NCBI RefSeq assembly: GCF_028023875.1
Contig: NZ_JAQIPB010000002.1
Span: 124,001-188,000, forward strand
Origin: Xenophilus arseniciresistens
GTDB taxonomy: Bacteria > Pseudomonadota > Gammaproteobacteria > Burkholderiales > Burkholderiaceae_C
Reading direction: 5' to 3'
Length of the DNA stretch: 64,000 bases
The notes beneath the pieces were generated by a model. It did no database searches, was not told the DNA's origin, and worked only from the letters and a program-made list of their open reading frames with translations. Positions 37,007 through 45,778 of the stretch are shown here, piece after piece. A program made the position numbers and the translations under genes. How positions within the stretch are numbered: the first letter of the stretch is position 1; every line of letters begins with the position of its first letter.

Positions 37007-38880
37007 CGGCCGCTACTCCCGGCATCCGCTTGCGATTCCTCGGCTTTTTCGGCCCGCAGAAGCCGCCCGCAACCGTGACTTTCGGCCCCGGTCTGAATGT
37101 CATTTATGGCGCATCGAACACTGGAAAATCTTTCATCGTCGAAGCCATCGACTTCATGCTCGGCGGCAAGCCGCCCTTGCGCGACATTCCTGAGCGTGTC
37201 GGTTACGACCTCATTCTTCTGGGTCTTGAGACGCTGGACGGGAAGGCCTTCACGCTCTGGCGCAGCATGGACGGTGGTGGATTTCGACTCTACGAAGACT
37301 TACATCAGACGCCACCTGCGGCCGATATTCCGTACAAGCAGCTTGATGAACAGCACAGCGACAAGAATGACGAAAACCTGTCTTCGTTCTTGTTGGGCTT
37401 GTGCGGCCTTGGTGGCAAGCGTGTCCGCAGGAACTCCAAGAACGAAACCAACAGCCTGAGCTTTCGCAATATTGCGCGCCTGATGATCGTCAACGAGACG
37501 GAAATCACACAACAAAGCTCACCGCTCTTTGACGGCAATCCCATCGCCAACACGCCGAATCTCGCAACGTTCAAGTTGCTTTTGACTGGCACGGATGACT
37601 CTGCGCTGGTCGCCAGCAATAAGCGTGAGCCAGAGGAACTGTCGCGTGAGGCGCAACTGAAACTTCTTGACCAACTGCTCGACGATTACCGTGAGCGGCT
37701 CAAGGAATTGACCAAGAGTCCGAAGGAGTTGGAGGAGCAGCTAGAGAAGATTGATGTCTCGCTCCGTCAGCAGGCAGTCCAGGTAAATACCACTGAAGCC
37801 GAATTTCAGGAGGCCGCTGGGAAGCGGCGCGAACTGCGCAAGAAGCTGGAAGAAAGCCGTGAGCGACGTGCAGAGGTCGGGGCGATGCTTGAGCGGTTCA
37901 GCCTTCTCGATAAGCACTACGCATCCGATATCGAACGGCTGCGCGCTATCGAGGAAGGCGGAACCTTATTCAACGTACTGGGCTCCGGGTACTGCCCCCT
38001 CTGCGGTGCGGAGCCCACACATCACCGCACCGACGCTGAATGCAATGGAGACATTGACGCCGTTGTTCAGGCAGCACGACAGGAGATTTACAAAATCGAG
38101 GTCTTGCGCGCTGAGCTTGCAGCGACTGTGCATAGCCTTGAACGCGAGAGCGGCAACTTTGACCGCAAGATGCCCAACGTAGTCCAAGAACTGGCATCAA
38201 TCTCTTCGGCGGTTGAAGAGCTGATCGCACCAAAGCTTTCAACCCTTCGAAAATCCTATTCCGATTTTGCCGACAAGCGCGCCGAGGTGCGCGAGGCGCT
38301 GGGACTCTATGCCACGGTGCAAGATATGGAACGACGCCGCGCCGATCTTGAGAAGGGCGCCGACGATGAGAAGGCCGGAACTCTCACCAACGCTGACATC
38401 CCCACTACCGTAGCTCATGGCTTTGCCAAGACTGTCGAGAGCATCCTGACGGGCTGGCATTTCCCCGAGGTCGGAGATGTGTACTTCGACTCCAAAACGC
38501 GCGATCTTGTCATTGCGGGGAAGTCTCGCAGCGCGTTCGGCAAGGGCCTTCGTGCCATTACACATGCGGCATTCACTCTCGGGTTGTTCGCCTTCTGCCG
38601 CGCGCGTCAGACGCCGCACACAGGATTTGTCGTTCTCGACTCTCCCTTGCTTGCGTATCGAGAACCCGATGGAACAGAAGATGATTTGACCGGCACGGAC
38701 CTTCAGGAGAAGTTCTACGCCTACCTTGAAGCATTGCCCAACGACACACAGGTCATCGTGGTCGAGAACACCGACCCGCCTGATTCGATCATGAAACGCG
38801 AGCAATCACTGATGTTCGGTAAGAACCCTCATCATGGTCGGTACGGTTTGTTCCCGCATGCAACGAGCCCTGCACCGTAA
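37003..38880 (+). CDS. ABC-3C system Rad50/SMC-like ATPase (DUF3732 type)
   Basis: The 625-residue protein has Walker A YGASNTGKSF (residues 35-44) and a long coiled coil (about 225-330 and 350-480) broken by a zinc-hook-like CPLCGAEPTHH (Cys331, Cys334). The C-terminal ATPase half has FVVLDSPLL as Walker B (Asp near 546). This is the layout of DUF3732/ABC-3C sensor ATPases, related to Rad50. It starts in ATGA overlap with the middle component and ends the operon. GC content of the whole module is lower than that of the element backbone, a sign of separate origin. DNA end or structure sensing is inferred from the family. Confidence 0.85.
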   Translation: MTAATPGIRLRFLGFFGPQKPPATVTFGPGLNVIYGASNTGKSFIVEAIDFMLGGKPPLRDIPERVGYDLILLGLETLDGKAFTLWRSMDGGGFRLYEDLHQTPPAADIPYKQLDEQHSDKNDENLSSFLLGLCGLGGKRVRRNSKNETNSLSFRNIARLMIVNETEITQQSSPLFDGNPIANTPNLATFKLLLTGTDDSALVASNKREPEELSREAQLKLLDQLLDDYRERLKELTKSPKELEEQLEKIDVSLRQQAVQVNTTEAEFQEAAGKRRELRKKLEESRERRAEVGAMLERFSLLDKHYASDIERLRAIEEGGTLFNVLGSGYCPLCGAEPTHHRTDAECNGDIDAVVQAARQEIYKIEVLRAELAATVHSLERESGNFDRKMPNVVQELASISSAVEELIAPKLSTLRKSYSDFADKRAEVREALGLYATVQDMERRRADLEKGADDEKAGTLTNADIPTTVAHGFAKTVESILTGWHFPEVGDVYFDSKTRDLVIAGKSRSAFGKGLRAITHAAFTLGLFAFCRARQTPHTGFVVLDSPLLAYREPDGTEDDLTGTDLQEKFYAYLEALPNDTQVIVVENTDPPDSIMKREQSLMFGKNPHHGRYGLFPHATSPAP

Positions 38881-39224
38881 GTAATTCGGGGCGCCATGTT
38901 TCTGTGCGTCCCCGCGTCGCGGGCCGGGCTTCTCCAGGTTCGCTTTCCGCTCATCCCTAAAGGGACTGGCTTCGCCAGCCTACCGCATCCCTGACGCCTC
39001 CGGCCCTTGGGGCCTGCGCGCTGCGCTTGCCTGTCCGTGCCTTCGATGGAGGTCGGTAGGCGGCCTTGCTGTCTCCTTCACCGTATCACGGCGTTCTCGC
39101 CGTCAAGGGCGGCGCGCGCCTTGCGCGCTTGCGTCCTGGCGGCCGTCTGCGACCCCTGACTGCTTGCACTGCGCCGTGCTGACGACGGTTCCGGGCAATT
39201 CCGCCCGAGCAACCGGAGATCGTC
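38881..39224. other. Intergenic region with right copy of the 20-bp direct repeat
   Basis: No gene is seen in these 344 bases. CCTGACGCCTCCGGCCCTTG at 38990-39009 repeats 33886-33905 exactly. The tract that follows (GGCCTGCGCGCTGCGCTTGCC, in two parts at 39010-39030) resembles 40048-40067. Small stem CTGGC-TTC-GCCAG lies near 38967-38979. The sequence returns here from lower-GC cargo to GC-rich backbone. Confidence 0.7.
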
Positions 39225-39614
39225 ATGAACGACAAATCACACGTTTCGATGGAACAACACGTCTGCCTGGTCTGCGGCGTGGCCTTCGACACCGGCGCCA
39301 TCCTGCTCGACAAGCGCCTGCGCGCGAGCATGGAGCGCCACACGACGACAGGCTGGGGTCTGTGCGCCGAACACCAGAAGCTGGCCGACGATGATTTCGT
39401 CGCGCTGGTCGAATGCGACCCGCAGCGCAGCGGCTCGCCGAATGGCAGCGTGAAGCCCGAGCAGGCTTATCGAACGGGCCGGCTGGCGCACCTGAAGCGT
39501 CACGTGTTCTCCAAGATGTTCAACGTCCCGATCGAGGCCAACCAGCCTTGCGTCTTCGTCGAGCCGGGCGTCATCGAGCAGCTTGAAGCGATGGTGTCGC
39601 CGGCGGCGAACTGA
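39225..39614 (+). CDS. Conserved element protein, possible zinc-binding, unknown function
   Basis: The 129-residue protein has CLVCG (residues 14-18) and, some 35 residues on, C-x-x-H (CAEH), which could form a small zinc site. The rest (YRTGRLAHLKRHVFSKMFNV) is not recognised. ATG 39225 is preceded by CCGGAGAT. A terminator follows at 39632. It belongs to the accessory part of the element between the defence genes and DUF932. I do not assign a function. Confidence 0.7.
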   Translation: MNDKSHVSMEQHVCLVCGVAFDTGAILLDKRLRASMERHTTTGWGLCAEHQKLADDDFVALVECDPQRSGSPNGSVKPEQAYRTGRLAHLKRHVFSKMFNVPIEANQPCVFVEPGVIEQLEAMVSPAAN

Positions 39615-39631
39615 TCGCGCGTTGGCAACCT

Positions 39632-39669
39632 GGCGCGTCGCCCGAGAGGACGACGCGCCTTTTTCTTTT
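39632..39669 (+). terminator. Rho-independent terminator
   Basis: GGCGCGTCG and CGACGCGCC pair around CCCGAGAGGA, followed by TTTTTCTTTT. It ends the 39225-39614 gene. Confidence 0.88.
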
Positions 39670-39689
39670 GCTGCGTCCGATGCCGATGC

Positions 39690-39810
39690 CTTCGCGCCTG
39701 CGGCGCTACGCGCTTCGCTTGCCTCCAGGGGAAAGCCCTGCGGGCTATCCCCGCCGCGCGATGCTTGGCGCCCCTCGAAGACCGCCGAACCGGCTGCGCC
39801 GGATCGGCCA
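39690..39810 (+). repeat. Dispersed intergenic repeat, copy A (about 121 bp)
   Basis: Begins CTTCGCGCCTGCGGCGCTAC and ends GGATCGGCCA. It is about 90% alike to the 3' halves of the repeats at 44318-44528 and 45551-45760. It shares GGGGAAAGCCCTGCGG, CTATCCCCGCCGCGC and CTTGGCGCCCCT blocks, in which GGGGA and TCCCC can pair as a stem. It lies between genes only. Confidence 0.85.
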
Positions 39811-40407
39811 GAAACCAACCGCAGTTTCAACAGCAGAGCCAACTCCCTCTATGCCTTGTGCATAAAGTTCGTCCTGGGCGTGGTTTTCATCGAGCATTGA
39901 AGTCAGGGCGTCCCCGGCCAACTGGGAGATGGCCGGTCGCGCTGTCGTGCTGCGCATCGAGCCGCCTTCGGCGTCTCGCCCCTATCGGGCTTCCATCGTT
40001 CCCTCGCGCTGCTCGACTGACGCCTCCGGCCCGGCTTCCAGATCCGGGCCTGCGCGCTTCGCTTGCCGTGCGGTCGGCACACAAGGATGGCCGTTGCCTT
40101 GTTCAGCCGTCTTTCCTGACTCCATCACCTTGCTCGCGACTGTAGCCCGCGGCCATGTGCCGTCAAGGCGCGCAGGGCCGTGTCCTCGGCTGCGCCTGCG
40201 GGCCGCACCAACCCTGCGCTTGTCTCCTTGACGGCCCCCGTCCGCGCGCTCCTGACCGTCGCGGGCGATGAACTCAGGAAAGACGGTGGCAACAGGGCCA
40301 ACCGGGTTCCTCGTGCCGACCGCACCGAACAGCCGAAAGGCTGGGCTCCGAATCTAGGAATCCGGTGTGCGGTTTTCTTCAACAGCCTTTTTGTTCAGGA
40401 GAACGAC
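39811..40407. other. Long intergenic region before DUF932 gene
   Basis: About 600 bases without a convincing gene. It includes the 16-bp repeat core CTGACGCCTCCGGCCC at 40017-40032 with GGGCCTGCGCGCTTCGCTTGCC-like sequence after it (40046-40067). A small stem CAGCC-GAAA-GGCTG is at 40331-40344. The last 40 bases hold the DUF932 leader. Open frames here have atypical composition and no family match. Confidence 0.6.
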
Positions 40408-41232
40408 ATGCTTGCAACCCGTTTTGCTTCCCACTCCCCCGCGCTGCGCAGCGAAACCCCTCTGTCCGATGACCAGATTCGCAAGGTGGCCCCGTCCATC
40501 TTCGCGGATGCCCCGCATGAGAGCCGTTCCGAGCGATACGCCTACATCCCCACGGCTGCCGTGTTGACCGAGCTTCGAAAGGAAGGGTTTCAACCCTTCA
40601 TGGTGTGCCAGACCCGCGTGCGCAACGAGGGCCGGCGCGAGCACACGAAACACATGCTGCGCCTGCGCCATGCCAACCAGATCAACGCCCGCGAAGCCAA
40701 CGAAATCATCCTGCTGAACTCGCACGACGGCACGAGCAGCTATCAATTGCTGGGCGGCATGTTCCGCTTCGTGTGCAGCAATGGCCTTGTCTGCGGCGAC
40801 ACCGTGGGCGATGTGCGCGTGCCCCACAAAGGCGACGTAGCCGGGCATGTCATCGAGGGAGCCTATCAGGTGCTGGGTGGCTTCGAGCATGCGCAGGAAT
40901 CGCGCGAATCCATGCAGGCCATCACGCTGGACGCCGGTGAATCGGAAGTGTTCGCCCGCGCCGCGCTGGCCCTCAAGTACGACGACCCGACCAAGCCCGC
41001 ACCGATCTCGGAATCACAAATCCTGATGCCGCGCCGCTTCGACGACCGCCGCCCCGACCTGTGGAGCGTGTTCAACCGCACGCAGGAGAACTTGACCAAG
41101 GGCGGCCTGTCCGGGCGCAGCACCAACGGACGCCGCCAGCAGACCCGCCCCGTGCAGGGCATTGATTCGGACATTCGCCTGAACCGCGCCCTGTGGCTGC
41201 TGGCCGATGGCATGCGTGCTCTCAAAGCCTGA
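40408..41232 (+). CDS. DUF932 phage/plasmid-like protein
   Basis: The 274-residue protein matches the DUF932 family: YIPTAAVLTELRKEGFQPFM near residue 50, then NSHDGTSSYQLLGGMFRFVCSNGLVCGD and the helical C-terminal region DIRLNRALWLLADGMRALK. ATG 40408 follows TCAGGAGAACG. Members are found on plasmids and conjugative elements; their role is unknown. It precedes parB by 75 bases and is a constant member of this element family. Confidence 0.88.
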   Translation: MLATRFASHSPALRSETPLSDDQIRKVAPSIFADAPHESRSERYAYIPTAAVLTELRKEGFQPFMVCQTRVRNEGRREHTKHMLRLRHANQINAREANEIILLNSHDGTSSYQLLGGMFRFVCSNGLVCGDTVGDVRVPHKGDVAGHVIEGAYQVLGGFEHAQESRESMQAITLDAGESEVFARAALALKYDDPTKPAPISESQILMPRRFDDRRPDLWSVFNRTQENLTKGGLSGRSTNGRRQQTRPVQGIDSDIRLNRALWLLADGMRALKA

Positions 41233-41307
41233 CCCCCTCTGGCGCTTTTCCCGCCGGAGGGGCGGTTTCCCCTCCATTCCCTTGTTTCACTTGTTTGGAG
41301 ATTCACC

Positions 41308-43359
41308 ATGAACGCCGTTACCACCACCACCGAAGCCCGCGCCGTCCAGACCGCAGCCAACAGCGCCGCGAACGTGCTGCAAGCCGCCGACCCGAGCAAG
41401 CACATGATCCTGGTGCCGCTGTCGCGTCTGGTGCTGCGCCCCACGGGCCGCAACGTGCGCAAGACCCCGCGCATGTCCATCCCTGAACTGGCCGCATCCA
41501 TCCAGCGCGTGGGCCTGCTGCAAAACCTGATCGTGATTCCCGCCGCCGATGGCCTGCAATACGAGGTGGTGGCCGGTGGCCGTCGCCTCGCAGCTTTGAA
41601 GCTGCTGGCGAAGAAACACCGCATCGCCAAGGATTGGCAGGTGCCTTGCCTGCAAGTGGCCGATGGCACGGCCCGCACTGCCAGTCTCACCGAGAACGTG
41701 CAGCGTGAAGCCATGCACCCGGCTGACCAGTTCGAGGCGTTCGCCGCGCTGGTGGCCGAAGGCCGTCCCATCGAGGACATTGCAGCGGATTTCTCCGTCA
41801 CGCCGCTGGTGGTGCAGCGCCGCTTGAAGCTGGCGAATGTCTCGCCGCGCCTGATGGAGGACTATCGCGCCGATGCCGTGAGCCTTGACCAACTGATGGC
41901 CCTGGCCGGGACGGATGACCACGCGGCACAGGAAGCCGCCTACTACGACGCCCCACAGTGGCAGCGTCACCCCTCGCACTTGCGCGAGCGTCTGACCGAG
42001 CGCGAGATTGACGCCTACCGGCATCCGCTGGTGCGCTTCGTTGGGTTGGACGCCTACGAGCAGGCGGGCGGTGGTATCCGGCGTGACCTGTTCGCGGAAG
42101 GAGATGCGGGCGTGTATCTGACCGACGCCGCACTGCTGGAACGGCTGGCGCAAGACAAGCTGACCGGCATCGCCGCCGAGGTGAAGGCCGAGGGCTGGGC
42201 TTGGGCCGATGCCACGCCGGGCATGACCCATGCCGACCTGCACGCCTTCCAGCGCGCCCCGAGGGAGCGGCGCGAACCCAACAAGCGCGAAGCGCAGCGC
42301 ATCGAGAAGCTGCAAGCCAAGATGCAGGAGGTGGCCGAAGCGGTGGATGCCGCGATGGACGCCGACGACGAGGACAAGGCCGATGCCTTGCAGGAGGAAG
42401 GCGAAGCCCTGAGCGAGCAGTTGCAGGCACTGGAAGAAGGCTTGCAGGGATACGGCGCGAATGTGAAGGCCGCAGCCGGTGCCATCGTCACCATCGACCG
42501 CAACGGCGAGGCCGTGATTCATCGAGGGCTGCTGCGCGAGGCCGAGGCGAAAGCCCTTCGCACGCTGGAGAAGTTGCGCCAAGGCTTTAGCGACCCGGAC
42601 GCCGCGAACGATGACGAAGGCGAGGAAGACGTGCAGCCCAAGGCCGCAGCGATTTCCGACCGGCTGGCCCAACGCCTGAGCGCGCACCGCACGGCGGCGC
42701 TGCAAATCGAGGTGGCCCAGCATCCACAGGTGGCGCTGGCCGTGCTGGTGCATGGCATGGTGCAGACCGTCTTTCAGGGCCGCTACTACGGCCACGATAT
42801 GCCGCTGGGCGTGAGCCTGAAAATTCAAGACCGGCTGGAAGGCATGGCACCGGACTGGCCCGAGTCTCCCGCCGCCGTAGCGCTCCGCGAATCGCAGCAG
42901 ACGTGGGGCGGCAAGTTGCCCGAGGACAGCGCCGCACTGTTCGCCGCGCTGCTGGCGATGGGGCAAGGCGAGTTGGTCAAGCTACTGGCCGTGTGCGTGG
43001 CATCCACGGTGGATGTGGTGACGCTGCGCGCCACGGCGCAGCAGCCGGGCGAAGAACTGGCGCAGGCCGTGGGCCTCGACATGGCCGCGTGGTGGCAACC
43101 GACTGCGGAAGGCTATTTCAAGCATGTCCCGAAGGCGGCCGTTCTGCAAGCCGTGGGCGAATTCGCGCCCGAGAGCGTCAACCGGCTGGCGAAGCTCAAG
43201 AAGGCCGACATTGCCCGCGAGGCCGAGCGGCTGGTGAACGGCAAGGGCTGGATGCCCGTCATTTTCAAGATGGATGGCGTGCCCGAGCAAGGCTCGCAGG
43301 ACGGTGCGGAGGCAGTCACCACCGTGGCGGGTGAACCCGCCGAAGCGTTGGCCGCTTGA
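41308..43359 (+). CDS. parB: ParB/RepB/Spo0J-family partition protein, long form
   Basis: The 683-residue protein has the ParB CTPase/nuclease-like N-domain (about residues 35-140: GRNVRKTPRMSIPELAASI, VVAGGRRLAAL, TENVQREAMHPADQ). A helix-turn-helix follows (IEDIAADFSVTPLVVQRRLKLA). There is a long C-terminal part with an acidic coiled coil (about 320-390). It is about twice as long as chromosomal ParB and has no adjacent ParA; the element's ParA lies 6 kb downstream. It may act in segregation of the excised element or as a DNA-binding regulator. A hairpin follows the gene. Confidence 0.9.
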   Translation: MNAVTTTTEARAVQTAANSAANVLQAADPSKHMILVPLSRLVLRPTGRNVRKTPRMSIPELAASIQRVGLLQNLIVIPAADGLQYEVVAGGRRLAALKLLAKKHRIAKDWQVPCLQVADGTARTASLTENVQREAMHPADQFEAFAALVAEGRPIEDIAADFSVTPLVVQRRLKLANVSPRLMEDYRADAVSLDQLMALAGTDDHAAQEAAYYDAPQWQRHPSHLRERLTEREIDAYRHPLVRFVGLDAYEQAGGGIRRDLFAEGDAGVYLTDAALLERLAQDKLTGIAAEVKAEGWAWADATPGMTHADLHAFQRAPRERREPNKREAQRIEKLQAKMQEVAEAVDAAMDADDEDKADALQEEGEALSEQLQALEEGLQGYGANVKAAAGAIVTIDRNGEAVIHRGLLREAEAKALRTLEKLRQGFSDPDAANDDEGEEDVQPKAAAISDRLAQRLSAHRTAALQIEVAQHPQVALAVLVHGMVQTVFQGRYYGHDMPLGVSLKIQDRLEGMAPDWPESPAAVALRESQQTWGGKLPEDSAALFAALLAMGQGELVKLLAVCVASTVDVVTLRATAQQPGEELAQAVGLDMAAWWQPTAEGYFKHVPKAAVLQAVGEFAPESVNRLAKLKKADIAREAERLVNGKGWMPVIFKMDGVPEQGSQDGAEAVTTVAGEPAEALAA

Positions 43360-43373
43360 CCCGTGCCGAAGGC

Positions 43374-43401
43374 AAGCGCCCCGGCCTAAACCGGGGCGCT
43401 T
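43374..43401 (+). terminator. Hairpin after parB
   Basis: AAGCGCCCCGG and CCGGGGCGCTT form a perfect 11-bp stem around CCTAAA. It has only a weak T tract, so it may act as attenuator before the next small gene, whose ribosome-binding site AAGGAGA follows at once. Confidence 0.6.
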
Positions 43402-43421
43402 CGCTGCAAGGAGAAATTCCC

Positions 43422-43631
43422 ATGACCCGCACCACCACCAGCCACCCGCGCATGGCGGCGATCTACGCTCCCGGCACGGTGCGCGCCCGCCGCTGGCACG
43501 GCGATGGCGACGTGCGCGGCTACCGCCCGCCCTCGGGTTGGACGGCCCATGCCGACCTCACCGACATTCACCCCATCACGGGCCGCGCCTTGCAGCGCGC
43601 CGTGTGGTGGATCATCGAAACCAAGGAATGA
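43422..43631 (+). CDS. Small conserved element protein, unknown function
   Basis: The 69-residue protein starts at ATG 43422 behind AAGGAGA and ends before a strong double hairpin. It is rich in Arg, His and Trp (RARRWHGDGDVRGYRPPSGW, ALQRAVWWIIETKE). I recognise no domain. Its own ribosome-binding site and closely spaced hairpins on both sides argue it is a real gene of the element. Confidence 0.65.
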   Translation: MTRTTTSHPRMAAIYAPGTVRARRWHGDGDVRGYRPPSGWTAHADLTDIHPITGRALQRAVWWIIETKE

Positions 43632-43637
43632 CGCCAG

Positions 43638-43717
43638 CACCGGCCCCAGCGTTTCGCGCTGGGGCCGGTGGATTCAAAAATCCGGGCACGGCAGTGGCCG
43701 CGCCCGGTGTTGAATCC
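43638..43717. terminator. Two adjacent hairpins between convergent genes
   Basis: CACCGGCCCCAGCG and CGCTGGGGCCGGTG (43638-43670) form a perfect 14-bp stem with loop TTTCG. GGATTCAA...CCGGGC and GCCCGG...TTGAATCC (43670-43717) form a second, imperfect stem. They separate the small rightward gene from the leftward acetyltransferase and suit a bidirectional terminator. Confidence 0.65.
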
Positions 43718-43760
43718 GAACAGCCCATCAAGAACACCACGCCGCCGCCTTCGTTGGCAC

Positions 43761-44279
43761 TCAGGCGGCGGCGTTGAAGGCATCGCTGTACTGCGCGATG
43801 CCTTCGGGCATTGGCCCATAGAAGGCCACTGCCATGAAATAGCCGGGCGGCACGCCCGGCAGTTGCAGGCCAGCATGGGCCTGGAAACCAAAGCGCGCGT
43901 AGTACGCGGGATCGCCCAGCAGCACGCAGCCTGCGGCCTGCATGTCTCGCAGTTCGGCCAGCGCCTGCTGCATCAGGCGCGAGCCGACGCCTTGTCCCTG
44001 CCGTTGCGGCAGGACGGAGATTGGCCCCAGGCCGTGCCAGCCTTTGGCCTTATGGCCGTGACTTTCGGTGATGGTCACGGGGGACAGGGCCACATGGCCG
44101 ACGACCTGGCTGTGTTCTTCGGCTACGATGGAAAGCGTCAGCTCGCTTGCGTCGCGCAGCGCGCGCACGATGAGTTGCTCCGTGTGGCTGGTGTGCGGCG
44201 CATTGGCGAAGGCGGCAATGGTCACGGCTTCGATGGCGGCAATGTCGTCCGGGGTTTCGTGTCGGATCTGGATGGTCAT
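43761..44279 (-). CDS. GNAT-family N-acetyltransferase (YhbS-like)
   Basis: The 172-residue protein has the GNAT acetyl-CoA site QRQGQGVGSRLMQQAL near residues 92-107. Before it stands LGPISVLP, and later LLGDPAYYARFGFQ, both typical of YhbS-like enzymes. Substrate is unknown. It is the only leftward gene besides the XRE regulator in this part of the element, so it is probably a passenger gene with its own promoter. The 5' leader contains AT-rich AAAATATAGA. Confidence 0.88.
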   Translation of the reverse strand: MTIQIRHETPDDIAAIEAVTIAAFANAPHTSHTEQLIVRALRDASELTLSIVAEEHSQVVGHVALSPVTITESHGHKAKGWHGLGPISVLPQRQGQGVGSRLMQQALAELRDMQAAGCVLLGDPAYYARFGFQAHAGLQLPGVPPGYFMAVAFYGPMPEGIAQYSDAFNAAA

Positions 44280-44317
44280 GGTGTTCTGCGTTCCCTACTG
44301 AAAATATAGAACGGTCT

Positions 44318-44528
44318 GGGCGTGTCGGCGCGCAGCGCCACCGGGCTTTCGGGCTGTGCCCCGTGCCGCCTTCGTCGTCACGGCCATTCGGCTTCAATCC
44401 ACTCACGCCTTCGCGCCTGCGGCGCTGCGCGCTGTGCTTGCCTCCGGGGGAAAGCCCTGCGGGCTATCCCCGCCGCGCGATGCTTGGCGCCCCTCGACGC
44501 CGCCGAACCGGCTGAGCCGAATCGGCCC
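44318..44528 (+). repeat. Dispersed intergenic repeat, copy B (about 211 bp)
   Basis: Begins GGGCGTGTCGG and ends GAATCGGCCC. It aligns over its length with 45551-45760, and its 3' 120 bases align with 39690-39810. Conserved blocks are CCGGGCTTT, GCCCCGTGCCG, GTCACGGCCAT, CTCACGCCTTCGCGCCTGCG and GGGGAAAGCCCTGCGG. Confidence 0.85.
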
Positions 44529-45090
44529 GGCCGGCGCCCCGCCGCATGTGCAGTGCTCGGTGGGTGCGCCGTGGCTTGCTGTGGCAGGTTGTGCGAATGC
44601 CTGCCGTGCTCAACGCTGGCGGTTCTCGCCCATCACGTCACGAAGGACGGTTCACGGACATCCCGCCCGGCATCGCTATGGAGCTTCCGCGCCACGCCCC
44701 AAGACCGGCGCCGCAAGGTGCGGCCGGGGCGTTCTCGCTTGTCGTCGGGTGGTTGACCTGGCACGCGTCAGTGGGCGAGCCGGTGCAGCCTTTGTGCGGG
44801 GATGCCGAGTCGGCCCTGTCTCCTTTCGGTGCGCTTCGGCCCAAGGCGTCCTTGTGTTGTTGTGAATCCTGGCGGTGGCGCGGCTGCGCCTCGGGCTTCA
44901 TGGCTGCAACCGTCCAGCGAAAACAATTTCCCCTGCGCTGCGCGCATTCCTCGCGGGACAAATTCTTTTCGCCTCCCGGTTCTCCACTGCGTTGCGACCG
45001 CAAGCGGTGCCGCCCGCCCGTCCCTCGCCGGCCGGATCACAACAAGGACGCGATGGGCGCGAACCTTGTTCCACCAAAAGGAGATCCATC
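44529..45090. other. Intergenic region before DUF736 gene with a long inverted repeat
   Basis: No gene is recognised in about 560 bases. An imperfect inverted repeat has arms GCGAAAACAATTTCCCC (44917-44933) and GGGACAAATTCTTTTCGC (44955-44972). Between them is TGCGCTGCGCGCA, which can itself pair. The AT-rich arms stand out in GC-rich surroundings. It lies 119 bases upstream of the DUF736 start and could be a regulatory RNA structure or protein-binding site. Confidence 0.55.
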
Positions 45091-45405
45091 ATGGCCAACA
45101 TCGGCACCTTCACCGCAGACAAAGACGGCTTCACCGGCACGCTTCGCACTCTGACGCTCAACGTCAAGGTCAAGCTGGTTCCCAACGACAAGGGCGACAA
45201 CGAGAAGGCCCCGGACTTCCGCCTGCAGGCCGCCAGCCACGACATCGGAGCGGCGTGGAAGAAGACCAGCGAGGCCGGGCGGGAGTACATCTCCGTGACC
45301 ATCGACGATCCTTCGTTTCCGGCCACGGTCTACGCCCGCCTGATCGAAGGCGAGGACGGCACGCACGACCTGATCTGGTCGCGCAGCAAGCCCCAGGCGG
45401 CCTGA
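45091..45405 (+). CDS. DUF736 protein
   Basis: The 104-residue protein matches DUF736: [20 protein letters not shown] at the start, then [17 protein letters not shown] and [22 protein letters not shown] 45091 follows AAAAGGAGAT, a strong ribosome-binding site. DUF736 proteins are a near-constant, highly expressed part of Tn4371-like and related conjugative elements. Their function is unknown. Confidence 0.92.
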   Translation: MANIGTFTADKDGFTGTLRTLTLNVKVKLVPNDKGDNEKAPDFRLQAASHDIGAAWKKTSEAGREYISVTIDDPSFPATVYARLIEGEDGTHDLIWSRSKPQAA

Positions 45406-45550
45406 CAGCCGCCAGCGTCCCGCCCACGTGGCGGGGCGCAGTGCTGCCTTCGCGGCACTCAAGGAGGCAACATCAGCAACACCATCGCCAAGGCTGCGCC
45501 GTGTCGAGCCGCTTTCGCATGTGTTGAGTTGCCCGCTGCAAGCGCTGGCC

Positions 45551-45760
45551 GGGCGTGTCGGTGCGTTGCACCGCCGGGCTTTACGGGCTGCGCCCCGTGC
45601 CGACTTCGCCGTCACGGCCATCCGGCTCCAATCCCTCACGCCTTCGCGCCTGCGGCGCTGCGCGCTTCGCTTGCCTCCAGGGGAAAGCCCTGCGGCCTAT
45701 CCCCGCCGCGCAGGGCTTGGCGCCCCTGCAGTCCCCGAACCGGCAGCGCCGGATCGGCCA
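45551..45760 (+). repeat. Dispersed intergenic repeat, copy C (about 210 bp)
   Basis: Begins GGGCGTGTCGG and ends GGATCGGCCA, 18 bases before the XRE gene's stop codon. It aligns along its full length with copy B and, in its 3' half, with copy A. Differences are scattered substitutions, with paired changes within GGGGAAAGCC/GGCCTATCCCC-type stems. Confidence 0.85.
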
Positions 45761-45778
45761 TGCCAGCGCCGACGCGGG

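Noticed and set aside
39811-40400. Open frames in the gap before the DUF932 gene
   Set aside because: Composition follows the intergenic repeats, there is no ribosome-binding site, and frames are shared by non-homologous repeat copies.
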